Positions 17,350 to 26,552 of a stretch of 64,000 bases of DNA are shown here, in pieces. The notes under the pieces were generated by a model, which had not been told where the DNA came from, did not search any database, and saw only the letters and a list, made by a program, of their open reading frames with translations. Made by a program: the position numbers and the translations under genes. Numbering within the stretch: the stretch's first letter is position 1; the number at the start of each line of letters is the position of its first letter. Location of the stretch: contig NZ_CP119127.1 of NCBI RefSeq assembly GCF_030128825.1, forward strand, positions 1,364,001 to 1,428,000. The letters are read 5' to 3'. The DNA is from Sphingobium sp. WTD-1 (GTDB lineage Bacteria; Pseudomonadota; Alphaproteobacteria; Sphingomonadales; Sphingomonadaceae).

Positions 17350-19392
17350 ATGAAGTTCCTCCTGATGGGCGCTGCCGCCACCGGCCTCGCGCTCGCCGCG
17401 ACCGTTGCCTATGCCGACCAGCCCGCCACCACGACCGCCGCTGCCCCGGCCGCCAAGCCGACCTATGGCAGCTACGGCTTCGACGCCGCCGGCATGGACA
17501 GCTCGGTCAAGCCCGGCGACGATTTCTATGAATATGCCAACGGCACCTGGCTGAAGAACACGCCGATCCCGGCGGACAAGTCCAACTATGGCGCCTTCAC
17601 CGTTCTGGACGAGCTATCGCAGAAGCGCACCCGCGAGATATTGGACGGCGCCAAGACCGATCCCAACAGCAAGATCGGCGTCGCCTATGCGACCTATCTG
17701 GATTCGGCCGCGGTCGAAGCGAAGGGCCTTGCCCCGATCAAGCCCTGGCTCGCCGAAATCGGCGCGGTCAAGGATCTGAAGGCCTATGCCGCCCTGTCCG
17801 GAAAGGCGGCGCGCGCCGGCGTGCGCGGCCCGTTCCGCTTTTATGTCGGTCAGGACGACAAGGATCCCGAAACCTACATCCTCTCGATGATGCAGGGTGG
17901 CCTGGGCCTGCCCGACCGCGACTATTATCTCGACCAGGGCGAGAAGATGGCGGCGATCCGCACCGCCTATGTCGCCCATCTCGAACAGATGCTCACCCTG
18001 CTGGGTGAACCCAATGCCAAGGCGCGCGCCGCCGCGCTGATGGCGTTCGAGACCGAGATCGCCAAGGTCCACTGGACCCAGGTCGACAGCCGCGACGCGG
18101 ACAAGACCTATAACAAGATGACCCTGGCCGCGTTGCAGAAGGCTGCGCCCGGATTCGACTTCGCCGCCTATTTCGGCGCCGTCGGCCTCAAGCCCACCGA
18201 CCTGCTGGTTGCCCAGCCCTCCGCCGTCACCGGCGAAGCCGCGCTGATCGCCAAGGCGCCGATCGGCGTGCTGAAGGACAGCCTGCTGCTGCGCAGCGTC
18301 CACAGCTATGCCGATTATTTGCCCGACAATATCGCCAGCGCCGATTTCGCCTTTTTCGGCACTACCCTGTCGGGCACGCCCGAGCGCGAGGAGCGCTGGA
18401 AGCGCGGCGTCACCTTCCTCAAGGAATCGCTGGGTGAGGAAGTCGGCAAGGTCTATGTCGCCAAATATTTCCCGCCCGAAACCAAGGCTGCGATGGACCA
18501 GCTGGTCAAGAATGTCCTGTCGGCCATGGGTCGCCGCATCGATGGCCTGCCATGGATGAGCGACGAGGCCAAGGCCCGCGCCCACAAGAAGCTCGCCGCC
18601 TTCACGCCCAAGATCGGCTATCCTGATCGCTGGCGCGACTATAGCGGCCTGACGATCACGTCGGGCGACCTGTTCGGCAATGCGATGCGTGCGAACCAGT
18701 TCGACTTCGATTATAATATCGGCAAGCTGGGCAAGCCCATCTATCGCTGGGAATGGGGCATGACCCCGATGGAGATCAACGCCTATGCCAATTTCGGCAT
18801 GGTCGAGATCGTCTTCCCGGCCGCCATCCTGCAGCCGCCCTTCTTTGACCCCAATGCCGATCCGGCGGTCAATTATGGCGGTATCGGCGCGGTGATCGGC
18901 CATGAACTCAGCCATCATTTCGACGACCAGGGCGCGAAATATGACGAGACCGGCAAGCTCAATCAGTGGTGGACCGATCAGGATGTCGCCAATTTCAAGG
19001 CGCTGACCGCCAAGCTCGGCGCCCAATATGACGCCTATGAACCCTTCCCCGGCGCGCATGTGAAGGGCGCCTTCACCATGGGCGAGAATATCGGCGATCT
19101 GGGCGGCCTGGCCGTCGCGCTCGACGCCTATCATGCCTCGCTGGGCGGCAACGCCGCGCCGGTGATCGACGGCGTGACCGGCGACCAGCGCTTCTTCCTG
19201 GGCTGGGCACAGGTGTGGCGCCGCAATTATCGCGAGGCCAATCTGCGCCAGCGTCTGGTCACCGATCCGCACGCGCCGTCGCAATATCGCGCCGATATCG
19301 TGCGCAATTTCGACGCCTGGTATGACGCATTCAAGCCCGCGCCGGGCGGCAAGATCTATCTCGATCCTAAGGATCGGGTGAAGATCTGGTAA
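17350..19392 (+). CDS. Secreted M13-family (neprilysin-like) zinc metallopeptidase
   Basis: 680 residues from ATG 17350, with signal peptide MKFLLMGAAATGLALAATVAYA. The M13 N-terminal region is clear (PGDDFYEYANGTWLKNTPIP). Zinc-site motifs are intact: VIGHELSHHFDDQG with the HExxH zinc-binding sequence, and GENIGDLGG with the third ligand Glu. The end KDRVKIW resembles the family CxxW end without Cys. Likely cuts peptides in the periplasm. The frame is open 26 codons further up, but that stretch lacks a signal pattern. Confidence 0.93.
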   Translation: MKFLLMGAAATGLALAATVAYADQPATTTAAAPAAKPTYGSYGFDAAGMDSSVKPGDDFYEYANGTWLKNTPIPADKSNYGAFTVLDELSQKRTREILDGAKTDPNSKIGVAYATYLDSAAVEAKGLAPIKPWLAEIGAVKDLKAYAALSGKAARAGVRGPFRFYVGQDDKDPETYILSMMQGGLGLPDRDYYLDQGEKMAAIRTAYVAHLEQMLTLLGEPNAKARAAALMAFETEIAKVHWTQVDSRDADKTYNKMTLAALQKAAPGFDFAAYFGAVGLKPTDLLVAQPSAVTGEAALIAKAPIGVLKDSLLLRSVHSYADYLPDNIASADFAFFGTTLSGTPEREERWKRGVTFLKESLGEEVGKVYVAKYFPPETKAAMDQLVKNVLSAMGRRIDGLPWMSDEAKARAHKKLAAFTPKIGYPDRWRDYSGLTITSGDLFGNAMRANQFDFDYNIGKLGKPIYRWEWGMTPMEINAYANFGMVEIVFPAAILQPPFFDPNADPAVNYGGIGAVIGHELSHHFDDQGAKYDETGKLNQWWTDQDVANFKALTAKLGAQYDAYEPFPGAHVKGAFTMGENIGDLGGLAVALDAYHASLGGNAAPVIDGVTGDQRFFLGWAQVWRRNYREANLRQRLVTDPHAPSQYRADIVRNFDAWYDAFKPAPGGKIYLDPKDRVKIW

Positions 19393-19403
19393 GCAGAATC
19401 GGG

Positions 19404-19431
19404 AAGGGCCGCTCATCGGGTGGCCCTTTTT
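19404..19431 (+). terminator. Terminator of M13 peptidase gene
   Basis: AAGGGCC at 19404-19410 pairs with GGCCCTT at 19422-19428 and is followed by a run of T. It is 12 bases after the stop codon. Confidence 0.75.
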
Positions 19432-19596
19432 CGTTGCTGCATGGAAATGAGGACCGCGACCGATCGTTTCCCCTTCGCGGCAGGCTGACGGGAACTTTTC
19501 CGCCATCTTTCTAATGCCACGCTTCATCCTGTCCGGACTTTTCCCCGGCCTGCTTTGTCAACAGCTTTGGGCGGTAGCAAAGCCAAGGAGAAGCAC

Positions 19597-20007
19597 ATGA
19601 CGGGTCTCAACCTCTCGAACATCATCAAGACCGGTGTCGCGTCCGTCGCGCTGCTGGCCGCCTATTCCGTGTCGGCCCAGACGCCCGCTGCCCCGGCCGC
19701 GTCGGCCCCTGCCGCCGGCGCCAGCAACTTCAGCGATGCCGACATCAAGCAGTTCGCGGCCGCCGCCGTCGAAGTAACCAAGATTCAGTCGGACAATGCA
19801 ATCGCGGCCGCCGAAAAGCAGCCCAAGATGCTGGCCGCGCTGCAGTCGAAGGGCATTCCGCCCGAAAAGTTCAACGCCATCGGCCAGGCTGCGGCCGCCG
19901 ACCCGGCCCTGCAGCAGCGGATCCAGGCCGCCGCGGGCACGCCGGCACCGGCCGCGCCCGCCAGCCCGGCGACCCCGGCTGATCCGGCAACCCCGCCGCA
20001 GCAATAA
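19597..20007 (+). CDS. DUF4168 domain exported protein
   Basis: 136 residues from ATG 19597, which has AAGGAG upstream. The N-terminus is a signal peptide ending near YSVSAQ. An Ala/Pro linker follows, then the DUF4168 domain (FSDADIKQFAAAAVEVTKIQSDN ... PPEKFNAIGQAAAADPALQQRIQA), a helical domain of unknown function common in exported alphaproteobacterial proteins. It ends in a low-complexity Ala/Pro tail. Single gene with its own hairpin. Confidence 0.85.
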   Translation: MTGLNLSNIIKTGVASVALLAAYSVSAQTPAAPAASAPAAGASNFSDADIKQFAAAAVEVTKIQSDNAIAAAEKQPKMLAALQSKGIPPEKFNAIGQAAAADPALQQRIQAAAGTPAPAAPASPATPADPATPPQQ

Positions 20008-20019
20008 GCATATTTGCCA

Positions 20020-20055
20020 CGGGAATGGCGGGTTCTCCCTTGCCCGCCATTCCCG
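20020..20055 (+). terminator. Hairpin after DUF4168 gene
   Basis: CGGGAATGGCGGG at 20020-20032 pairs perfectly over 13 bases with CCCGCCATTCCCG at 20043-20055. There is no T run directly after it. Confidence 0.65.
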
Positions 20056-20132
20056 ATCTGCGATCCGGTTCCCCAGTTCGTTGAAAATAAAGGGGGTGAC
20101 CATGGCGGCTCCGCCTGTCTATGGTCCCGGCC

Positions 20133-21953
20133 ATGCATGAACAGGCCCTTGTAATCGCGCTGATCGGCATATTGGGCATCGGCGCCCAATGGATTGCCTG
20201 GCGCACCGGCTGGCCCGCCATTGCCCTGATGCTCGCCGCTGGCGTCATCGGTGGCCCGGTGACCCGCCTTATCGATCCCAAGCTCACTTTTGGCGAACTG
20301 CTCGAACCCATGGTGTCGGTGGCGGTCGCCCTGATCCTGTTCGAGGGCGGGCTCAGCCTCAATTTCCGCGAACTGCGCAAGACGGACGGCGCCGTCACCC
20401 GGCTTGTGGTGCTGGGCGCGCCGATCGGATGGGTGCTGGGCGCGCTCGCCCTTTATTATGTCGCGGGCCTTGTCTGGCCGGTGGCGATCCTGTTTGCGGG
20501 CATTCTTGTGGTGACCGGGCCGACCGTGGTGCTGCCGCTGCTGCGCCAGTCCAACGTTGCCGCCCGGCCGCGCGCCATCCTCAAATGGGAAGCGATCGTC
20601 AATGATCCGGTCGGCGCGCTGCTCGGCCTTGCCACCTATGAATATCTGCGCCGGTCGAGCGAGGGCAGCACGCTGGCGGCCGTCATCCTGTCGCTGGTCG
20701 CCGCCGCGATCATCGCCGGCCTGATCGGCTGGCTTGCCGCCCGCGCGATCGGCTGGGCGTTCCAGCGCGGCCATGTGCCGGAATATCTGAAAGCGCCGAT
20801 CCTGCTGGTCGCGGTGATCGGCGTGTTCGTCCTCTCCAACCTCATCCAGGCGGAAACCGGCCTCGTCACCGTGACGGTGATGGGCGTCGCGCTCGCCAAC
20901 ATGAAGTTCGATTCCCTGCGCGACATCCAGCCGTTCAAGGAAAATGTCACCGTCCTGCTGATCTCGGGCGTGTTCGTGATCCTGTCGGCCTCGCTCGACC
21001 TTGATGTGCTGCGCCAGTTCGAATGGCGCTTCCTGGCCTATTTGCTGGTGCTGCTGTTCGTCGTCCGTCCCGCGACGGTGCTGCTCAGCCTCGCCTTCTC
21101 GCCGGTGCCCTGGAACGAGCGACTGCTGGTCGCCTGGATCGCGCCGCGCGGTATCGTGGCGGTCGCCATTTCCGGCCTGTTTGCGCTGCGTCTCGATCGG
21201 CTGGGCTATGGCGACGGCGCAATCCTCGTCACCCTGTCCTTTTCGATCGTGGTTGCGACCATCCTGTTCCATGGCTTCTCGATCAAGCCGGTCGCCCGGT
21301 TGCTCAAGGTCACCGGCGCGCAGGACAAGGGCCTGCTGCTGGTCGGCGCCACGCCCTTCAGCCTCAGTCTTGCCGCCCAGTTGCGCCAGCTGGAGGTGCC
21401 GGTGATGATTGCCGACAATAGCTGGCAGCGGCTGGCGCCCGCCCGCCATGGCGGCATTCCGACCTATCATGGCGAGATATTGGCGGAGGCGACCGAGGAA
21501 CGGCTGGACCTCGCCCAGTTCCAGGTGCTCGCCGCCACGTCAGAGAATGAGGCCTATAACGCGCTCGTCTGCAACGAGTTCGCGCCCGAGGTCGGCCGCG
21601 ACAATGTCTATCAGCTGGGCGACGCCAGCGACGATCATGATCCGCGCGCGCTGCCGGAATCGCTGCGTGGCCGCGCGCTGTTCGACTCCGGCCTGGGCGT
21701 TGAGGAAATCATGATCCGCGAGGATGCCGGCTGGACCTTCCGCAAGACGCGGATCAGCGACCAGTTCGATTTCGAGGCGGCGAAGGCCGATCTGCCGGCC
21801 GATGCCGACATGCTGCTGTTGCTCCGCAAGAATGGCACGATGCGCTTCTTCACCCATGCGTCGCGACCGACGCCACAGCCGGGCGACACCATCCTGTCCT
21901 ATGTGCCGCCCGCATCAAAGACCCGCAAGAAACCGGAAGGAGAGGAGGAATGA
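20133..21953 (+). CDS. CPA1-type cation:proton antiporter with C-terminal TrkA-N-like domain
   Basis: About 606 residues. The first 400 have about 12 transmembrane segments with antiporter signatures (LFEGGLSLNFREL, FAGILVVTGPTVVLPLLRQ, KWEAIVNDPVGALLGL), matching NhaP-type Na+ or K+/H+ exchangers. After the membrane part a soluble Rossmann-like region follows (LLLVGATPFSLSLAAQLRQLEVPVMIADN ... VLAATSENEAYNALVCNEF), like a TrkA-N/RCK domain that binds nucleotides and gates transport. Start 20133 (MHEQALVIALIG) is preferred over 20121. It overlaps the next gene by four bases. Confidence 0.9.
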   Translation: MHEQALVIALIGILGIGAQWIAWRTGWPAIALMLAAGVIGGPVTRLIDPKLTFGELLEPMVSVAVALILFEGGLSLNFRELRKTDGAVTRLVVLGAPIGWVLGALALYYVAGLVWPVAILFAGILVVTGPTVVLPLLRQSNVAARPRAILKWEAIVNDPVGALLGLATYEYLRRSSEGSTLAAVILSLVAAAIIAGLIGWLAARAIGWAFQRGHVPEYLKAPILLVAVIGVFVLSNLIQAETGLVTVTVMGVALANMKFDSLRDIQPFKENVTVLLISGVFVILSASLDLDVLRQFEWRFLAYLLVLLFVVRPATVLLSLAFSPVPWNERLLVAWIAPRGIVAVAISGLFALRLDRLGYGDGAILVTLSFSIVVATILFHGFSIKPVARLLKVTGAQDKGLLLVGATPFSLSLAAQLRQLEVPVMIADNSWQRLAPARHGGIPTYHGEILAEATEERLDLAQFQVLAATSENEAYNALVCNEFAPEVGRDNVYQLGDASDDHDPRALPESLRGRALFDSGLGVEEIMIREDAGWTFRKTRISDQFDFEAAKADLPADADMLLLLRKNGTMRFFTHASRPTPQPGDTILSYVPPASKTRKKPEGEEE

Positions 21954-22573
21954 GGAGGCTCGCCCCCGCGCTGGCCCTGTGCGTCATGCTGGCGGCCTGT
22001 GATCGGCCCGCAGGCAATGCTGTCGACAATGCCGCCAACGCGGCCGATGCTGCCGACAATGATGCGGCCGCCAATGAATCTGGCAATGCCGCCGAGCCGG
22101 TCCGTTCGATCCTGCGCCCCGAAGTCGCCGAGCCCGAAGCGCCGAAGATCGAACCGCTCGACGCGACCATCGCCTTCGGCACGTCCGGGCTGAAGCTGGA
22201 CGATGCCGCCCGCGCGGCGCTCGATACGCTGGTCGAAACCCCGGCGATCAAGACCGGCGGGGCGATCACCTTGCGCGGCCATAGCGACAGCAAGGGCAAT
22301 GACGGCGACAATCGCGTGGCATCGCGCATCCGGGCCGAGGCGGTCGAGGCCTATCTGGTCGAAAAGGGCATCGCCAAGGATCGCATCAGCCTGATCGCGC
22401 TGGGCGAAACCCGGCCGGTCGCACCCAATGCCAAGGAGGATGGCAGCGACGATCCGGAAGGTCGCGCGAAGAATCGCCGGGTTGACATCCATGTCGCGGT
22501 GCCCACGGTCGTCGTGCCGACCGCGGCCGTGCTGCCCAGCATCTCGCCGGTGGATCGCAAGGACAAGCCATAG
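21950..22573 (+). CDS. OmpA-family lipoprotein
   Basis: 207 residues. The signal peptide ends in a lipobox (MLAAC), so Cys is lipidated. A low-complexity stretch rich in Asn, Ala and Asp follows (about 20-50). The C-terminal OmpA domain (ITLRGHSDSKGNDGDNRVASRIRAEAVEAYLVEKGI ... RAKNRRVDIHV) binds peptidoglycan. The start overlaps the antiporter stop (ATGA), suggesting co-expression. It probably anchors an envelope layer to the wall. Confidence 0.9.
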   Translation: MRRLAPALALCVMLAACDRPAGNAVDNAANAADAADNDAAANESGNAAEPVRSILRPEVAEPEAPKIEPLDATIAFGTSGLKLDDAARAALDTLVETPAIKTGGAITLRGHSDSKGNDGDNRVASRIRAEAVEAYLVEKGIAKDRISLIALGETRPVAPNAKEDGSDDPEGRAKNRRVDIHVAVPTVVVPTAAVLPSISPVDRKDKP

Positions 22574-22605
22574 CCTTGGCCGCCGATCGGGCGTAGGGGA
22601 CGCCG

Positions 22606-23895
22606 ATGACCTCTCCTGTCTGGCACCCCTTCACCCAGCACGGCCTCAACGAGCCCATCCCCCATGTCGTCCGGGCGGAGGGCGCGACCCTCCATCTGGC
22701 CGATGGCAGCAGTCTGATTGATGGCATTTCCAGCTGGTGGGTGACGACCCATGGCCATTGCCATCCGCGCATCGCCGCTGCCATCGCCCGCCAGGCCGGG
22801 CAGCTCGATCAGCTGATCTTCGCGGGCTATACCCATGAACCGGCCGAGGCAGTCGCGCGCGGCCTGGTCGATCTCATGCCACAGGCGCCGGGGCGCGATC
22901 CCCTGGCCCATCTCTTCTTTTCCGACAGCGGATCGACCGCGGTGGAAGTCGCGCTCAAGATGGCGCTCGGCTACTGGCATAATCGCGCGCTCGACGGGCT
23001 GGGCGAGGCGCGCAACCGTATCCTGGTGCTGGAACATAGCTATCATGGCGATACGATCGGGGCGATGTCGATCGGTGAGCGCGGTGTCTATAATGCCGCC
23101 TGGACGCCCCTGCTGTTCGATGTCGGCACTGTCCCTTTCCCGCATCCCGGCCGCGAGCAGGAGACGCTTGCCGCACTGGAGACGGCTTGTTCGCAGCGTC
23201 CAGCCGCCTTCATCGTCGAGCCGCTGATCCTGGGGGCAGGGGGGATGCTGATCTATCCGCCCCATGTGCTGCGGGCGATGGCCGATATCTGCGCGCGCCA
23301 CGACGTGCTGTTCATCGCCGATGAAGTGATGACCGGCTGGGGCCGCACCGGCACCCTGTTCGCGTGCGAGCAGGCCGGCGTGGTGCCCGACATCATGGCG
23401 GTGGCCAAGGGGATTACCGGCGGCGCCATCCCGCTCGCCGCGACGCTGGCGACCCCGCGCATCTTCGAGGCGCATCGCTCGACCGACCGGGCGCGGCTCT
23501 TCTACCATTCGTCCAGCTACACCGCGAACGCGATTGCCTGTGCCGCTGCTGCTGAAAATCTCGCCATCTGGGCCGAGGAGGATGTGCGGGGACGGATCGC
23601 TGCGCTGGCGCAGGGCATCACCGATCGGCTGGCCTCGCTGGCCGACCACCCCGCCTTCGCCAACTCGCGCCAGATCGGCACGATCATGGCGATCGACCTG
23701 ATTGCGGCCGACGCTGGCTACCTCTCCGACCTCGCGCCGCGCCTGCGTGCCTTCTTCCTGGAACGGGGCCTCTTGCTAAGGCCGCTCGGCAACACCATCT
23801 ACCTCATGCCGCCCTATTGCATCGATGCGGAGCAGCTCGATGCCGTCTTCGCGGCCCTCGTCGCAGCCGGTGATTATTTCGGTTCTGCGTCCTGA
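22606..23895 (+). CDS. bioA: Adenosylmethionine-8-amino-7-oxononanoate aminotransferase
   Basis: PLP enzyme that converts KAPA to 7,8-diaminopelargonate using S-adenosylmethionine as amino donor. 429 residues. Visible signatures are WHPFTQH, DGISSWWVTTHGHCHP, SYHGDTIGAMSIGE, the class-III motif LFIADEVMTGWGRTGTLFACE, and the PLP lysine in AVAKGITGGAIPLA. It is separated from bioF-bioD by the peptidase, DUF4168, antiporter and OmpA genes. No promoter element shared with bioF was seen. Confidence 0.95.
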   Translation: MTSPVWHPFTQHGLNEPIPHVVRAEGATLHLADGSSLIDGISSWWVTTHGHCHPRIAAAIARQAGQLDQLIFAGYTHEPAEAVARGLVDLMPQAPGRDPLAHLFFSDSGSTAVEVALKMALGYWHNRALDGLGEARNRILVLEHSYHGDTIGAMSIGERGVYNAAWTPLLFDVGTVPFPHPGREQETLAALETACSQRPAAFIVEPLILGAGGMLIYPPHVLRAMADICARHDVLFIADEVMTGWGRTGTLFACEQAGVVPDIMAVAKGITGGAIPLAATLATPRIFEAHRSTDRARLFYHSSSYTANAIACAAAAENLAIWAEEDVRGRIAALAQGITDRLASLADHPAFANSRQIGTIMAIDLIAADAGYLSDLAPRLRAFFLERGLLLRPLGNTIYLMPPYCIDAEQLDAVFAALVAAGDYFGSAS

Positions 23896-23952
23896 CTTCC
23901 ATTTTCCACGTTTTGGCGCTATGGCGGCGCGATTTTTCGATTCTGGGATATT

Positions 23953-24171
23953 ATGGCCAAAGAAGAACTGCTTGAAATGCGCGGACAGGTTGTGGAGCTT
24001 CTCCCCAACGCCATGTTCCGCGTGCGCCTTGAGAATGATCATGAAATTCTCGGCCACACCGCTGGCAAGATGCGCAAGAACCGCATCCGCGTGCTGGTCG
24101 GTGACGAAGTGCTGGTCGAACTGACCCCCTACGACCTGACCAAGGGTCGGATCACCTACCGCTTCAAATAA
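23953..24171 (+). CDS. infA: Translation initiation factor IF-1
   Basis: 72 residues, the standard size, with the S1/OB-fold sequence [22 protein letters not shown] and the family centre [24 protein letters not shown]. It binds the ribosomal A site during initiation. It begins the alphaproteobacterial order infA-maf-RNase-yacG. Confidence 0.98.
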   Translation: MAKEELLEMRGQVVELLPNAMFRVRLENDHEILGHTAGKMRKNRIRVLVGDEVLVELTPYDLTKGRITYRFK

Positions 24172-24183
24172 GCCGCATTTTCG

Positions 24184-24771
24184 ATGCGACTCATTCTAGC
24201 TTCGGCTTCCCCCAGACGGCGTGACCTTCTGGGGCAGATTGGCGTGCTTCCTGATGCCGTCGATCCTGCGGACATTGACGAAACCCCGCGCAAGGCGGAA
24301 TTGCCGGCCGCTTATGCGGCGCGTGTCGCCGCCGAAAAGGGCGCGCTGGTCGCTGCCCGTCATCCCGGCGCGCTGATCCTGTCGGGCGATACGGTGGTGG
24401 CCGCTGGCCGCCGCATCCTGCCCAAGGCGGAAAGCGAGGCGGAGGTCCGCGCCTGTCTCGACCTGCTGTCGGGGCGCCGGCACCGCGTCTACAGCGCCAT
24501 CACCCTGATCGACGGTGCGGGCGTGGCACGGCACCGCCTGTCCACCAGCATCGTCATCTTCAAGCGGCTGGAGCGCAGCGAGATCGACCGCTATATTGCC
24601 AGCGGCGAAGGGCTGGGCAAGGCGGGTGGCTATGCCATCCAAGGCCGTGCCGCGGGCCTCATCCGCAGCATCCAGGGCAGCCATAGCGCGATCATGGGCC
24701 TGCCGCTTTACGAAACCCGCACGCTGCTTGAGGCAGCGGGCTATCCACTGGACCGTCGGGATTTCGAGTGA
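24184..24771 (+). CDS. maf: Maf-family nucleotide pyrophosphatase
   Basis: 195 residues. The N-terminal MRLILASASPRRRDLL signature, the LSGDTVV segment and the C-terminal KAGGYAIQGRAA are typical of Maf/YceF/YhdE proteins, which hydrolyse modified or canonical (d)NTPs in the cytoplasm. It begins 13 bases after infA. Confidence 0.93.
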   Translation: MRLILASASPRRRDLLGQIGVLPDAVDPADIDETPRKAELPAAYAARVAAEKGALVAARHPGALILSGDTVVAAGRRILPKAESEAEVRACLDLLSGRRHRVYSAITLIDGAGVARHRLSTSIVIFKRLERSEIDRYIASGEGLGKAGGYAIQGRAAGLIRSIQGSHSAIMGLPLYETRTLLEAAGYPLDRRDFE

Positions 24772-24820
24772 AATGGTACATTTCGCGGCTCGGAAATCAC
24801 GACAAGTAGGTAACTGAACG

Positions 24821-25810
24821 ATGGCCGAATGGCTCTATGAAGAAGGCATTGGCGAGGCCCGTGCCGCGCTCATCGAAAAGGGGCGCATCGTCGAGGCACT
24901 GATCGAGCGCGAGGGCGAGGCTGCCCGCGCCGGTGCCATCCTTCAGGGGCGTCTGGTCCAGACCATCATTCCGCGCAAGCGCGGCGTCGTCCGTCTGATC
25001 TCGGGCGAGGAAGTGCTGATCGAGCCGATCCCGCCCAAGGTGGCCGAGGGCGCCAATGTGCTGGTCGAAATCTTCCGCGAGGCGATCGCCGAGGAAGGCC
25101 GGGGCAAGCGCGCCAAGGGCCGCATCGCCCAGCCCGGTTCCAAGGTTCATCCCGGCCCAAGCCTGCTGCAGCGGCTGCGCGCCACCGATGTCGCCATCCG
25201 TCCCTGTCCCGCCCATGAGGAGGACCGGCTCGAAGCCCTTGGCTGGAGCGAGCTGATGGAGGAAGCGGTGACCGGTGAAGTCGGCGCCGAGGATGCGGCG
25301 CTGCGCATCTTCCTGACCCCTGCCATGATCCTGATCGACATCGACGGCAGCCTGCCGCCGGCGCAGCTCGGTCCCAAGGGCGCGAAGCTTTCTGCCCAGG
25401 CGATCCGCCGCATGGGGCTGGCGGGATCGATCGGCATCGACCTGCCGACCATGAACAACAAGGACGAGCGCATCGTCGCGGCCGCGCAGATCGACAAATA
25501 TCTGCCGCTGCCGTTCGAGCGGACGGCCGTCAACGGCTTCGGTTTCGTCCAGATCATCCGCCGCCGGGATCGCGCCAATCTGATGGAACTGCTCCGCGAA
25601 GATCCGGTGCTGACCGCTGCGCTGGCGCTGCTGCGCCGCGCCGAACGGCACGGCACGGGCGGTGCGGCGACGATCACCGCGGCGCCGGCGATCATCGACC
25701 TGCTGCACAAGCGCGCCGACTGGATCGAGCAGCTTGCCCGTCGTCGTGGCGGCGAGGTGACGCTGCGCGCTGATTCTGCGCTGTCGCTGGCGGCTGGCCA
25801 TGTCGCCTAA
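24821..25810 (+). CDS. Short RNase E/G-family endoribonuclease
   Basis: 329 residues, much shorter than RNase E or G. It has the core (GEEVLIEPIPPKV, catalytic acidic segment MILIDIDGSLPP, GSIGIDLPTMNNKDERI) but lacks the zinc-link CPxCxG region found in full-length enzymes. Such short forms are usual in sphingomonads at this position and are annotated as ribonuclease E/G. Whether it cuts RNA without the zinc-link is unknown. It overlaps yacG by 11 bases. Confidence 0.88.
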   Translation: MAEWLYEEGIGEARAALIEKGRIVEALIEREGEAARAGAILQGRLVQTIIPRKRGVVRLISGEEVLIEPIPPKVAEGANVLVEIFREAIAEEGRGKRAKGRIAQPGSKVHPGPSLLQRLRATDVAIRPCPAHEEDRLEALGWSELMEEAVTGEVGAEDAALRIFLTPAMILIDIDGSLPPAQLGPKGAKLSAQAIRRMGLAGSIGIDLPTMNNKDERIVAAAQIDKYLPLPFERTAVNGFGFVQIIRRRDRANLMELLREDPVLTAALALLRRAERHGTGGAATITAAPAIIDLLHKRADWIEQLARRRGGEVTLRADSALSLAAGHVA

Positions 25811-25994
25811 GGCCGGCGCCTGCCCGGTTTGCGGGCAGCCGGCACAGCCGGAAACCCGTCCGTTCTGCGGCAAGGGATGCCGTGATCGCGACCTGCTGCA
25901 ATGGCTGGGTGAGGGCTATCGCCTGCCTGGCTTGCCGGGTGAAGAAGCCCTGCAAAAAAATGATAATTATGGGCTGGACAGCGAGCCGGATTGA
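25800..25994 (+). CDS. yacG: DNA gyrase inhibitor YacG (zinc-binding)
   Basis: 64 residues. Four cysteines in CPVCG and FCGKGC form the zinc site, followed by RDRDLLQWL, which is the family core. In E. coli YacG binds GyrB and blocks gyrase. The acidic tail (GLDSEPD) varies among species. It overlaps the upstream RNase gene and ends about 50 bases before tRNA-Phe. Confidence 0.92.
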   Translation: MSPKAGACPVCGQPAQPETRPFCGKGCRDRDLLQWLGEGYRLPGLPGEEALQKNDNYGLDSEPD

Positions 25995-26043
25995 CGCCTA
26001 TAGGCACGCCTCCATCCGGCGGTGACCTCCGCCGAGACCCGAT

Positions 26044-26119
26044 GCCCGGGTAGCTCAGTTGGTAGAGCATGCGATTGAAAATCGCAGTGTCGGCGGTTCG
26101 AATCCGTCCCCGGGCACCA
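26044..26119 (+). tRNA. tRNA-Phe (GAA), with encoded CCA
   Basis: The acceptor arm GCCCGGG (26044-26050) pairs with CCCGGGC (26109-26115), then A and CCA. The D loop has GCTCAGTTGGTAGAGC, the anticodon stem is TGCGA/TCGCA with loop TTGAAAA (anticodon GAA), and the T arm has GGTTCGAATCC. Total 76 bases. An accessory block begins just downstream, but I found no repeated tRNA 3' end that would mark an att site. Confidence 0.97.
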
Positions 26120-26552
26120 TTTTTGCAGTAGCGGAAATTAGTCGGAATAGTCCAAGGGACGATCTTCGACCGTTCGCGCGTCAGCGGTCCTGCTGTATAG
26201 TGGGGTAGCCGAGAGCGCTGAATGCCTTTGGCAGCACGGGCAGTGGCTTCGAAGAACAGCTACTCAAATGGCGTTCAGGCATAGGTTCTCGAACTGGCAA
26301 ATTCTATTTCGTGCGCCATATCTCCACGATGCCCCCCCCGGCATATGGGCCTTGCCGAAATTGGGCTGGCTGTTCTTTGCCTCCTATCCTCAAATCAGGA
26401 TGCAAGGCGTGTGAAACGCTGGCGGGCGGGCGGTGCCATCAACAACTCGCGATATTCGCCTGCCGAACCAAAAAAATAGCCCGGAGACACTTTGATCTCC
26501 GGGCTAAGAAAAAGGCTGCCCCATCGGGCCTCCTTCGGGTCGCGCGCCTTCC
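26120..26552. other. Gene-poor stretch downstream of tRNA-Phe
   Basis: About 430 bases without a supportable gene. Frames of 48-81 codons exist here but lack a ribosome-binding site, domain pattern or start support. It contains the terminator at 26477-26506. No integrase remnant or direct repeat of the tRNA end was found. Confidence 0.5.
26477..26506 (-). terminator. Canonical Rho-independent terminator (leftward)
   Basis: TAGCCCGGAGA at 26477-26487 pairs with TCTCCGGGCTA at 26496-26506 around an eight-base loop. On the minus strand it is followed by seven T residues. It must end a leftward transcript starting between here and the crp-type gene. Confidence 0.85.

Noticed and set aside
17614..19527. 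637-codon minus-strand frame over the M13 peptidase
   Set aside because: Shadow of the peptidase gene; no domain, no ribosome-binding site.
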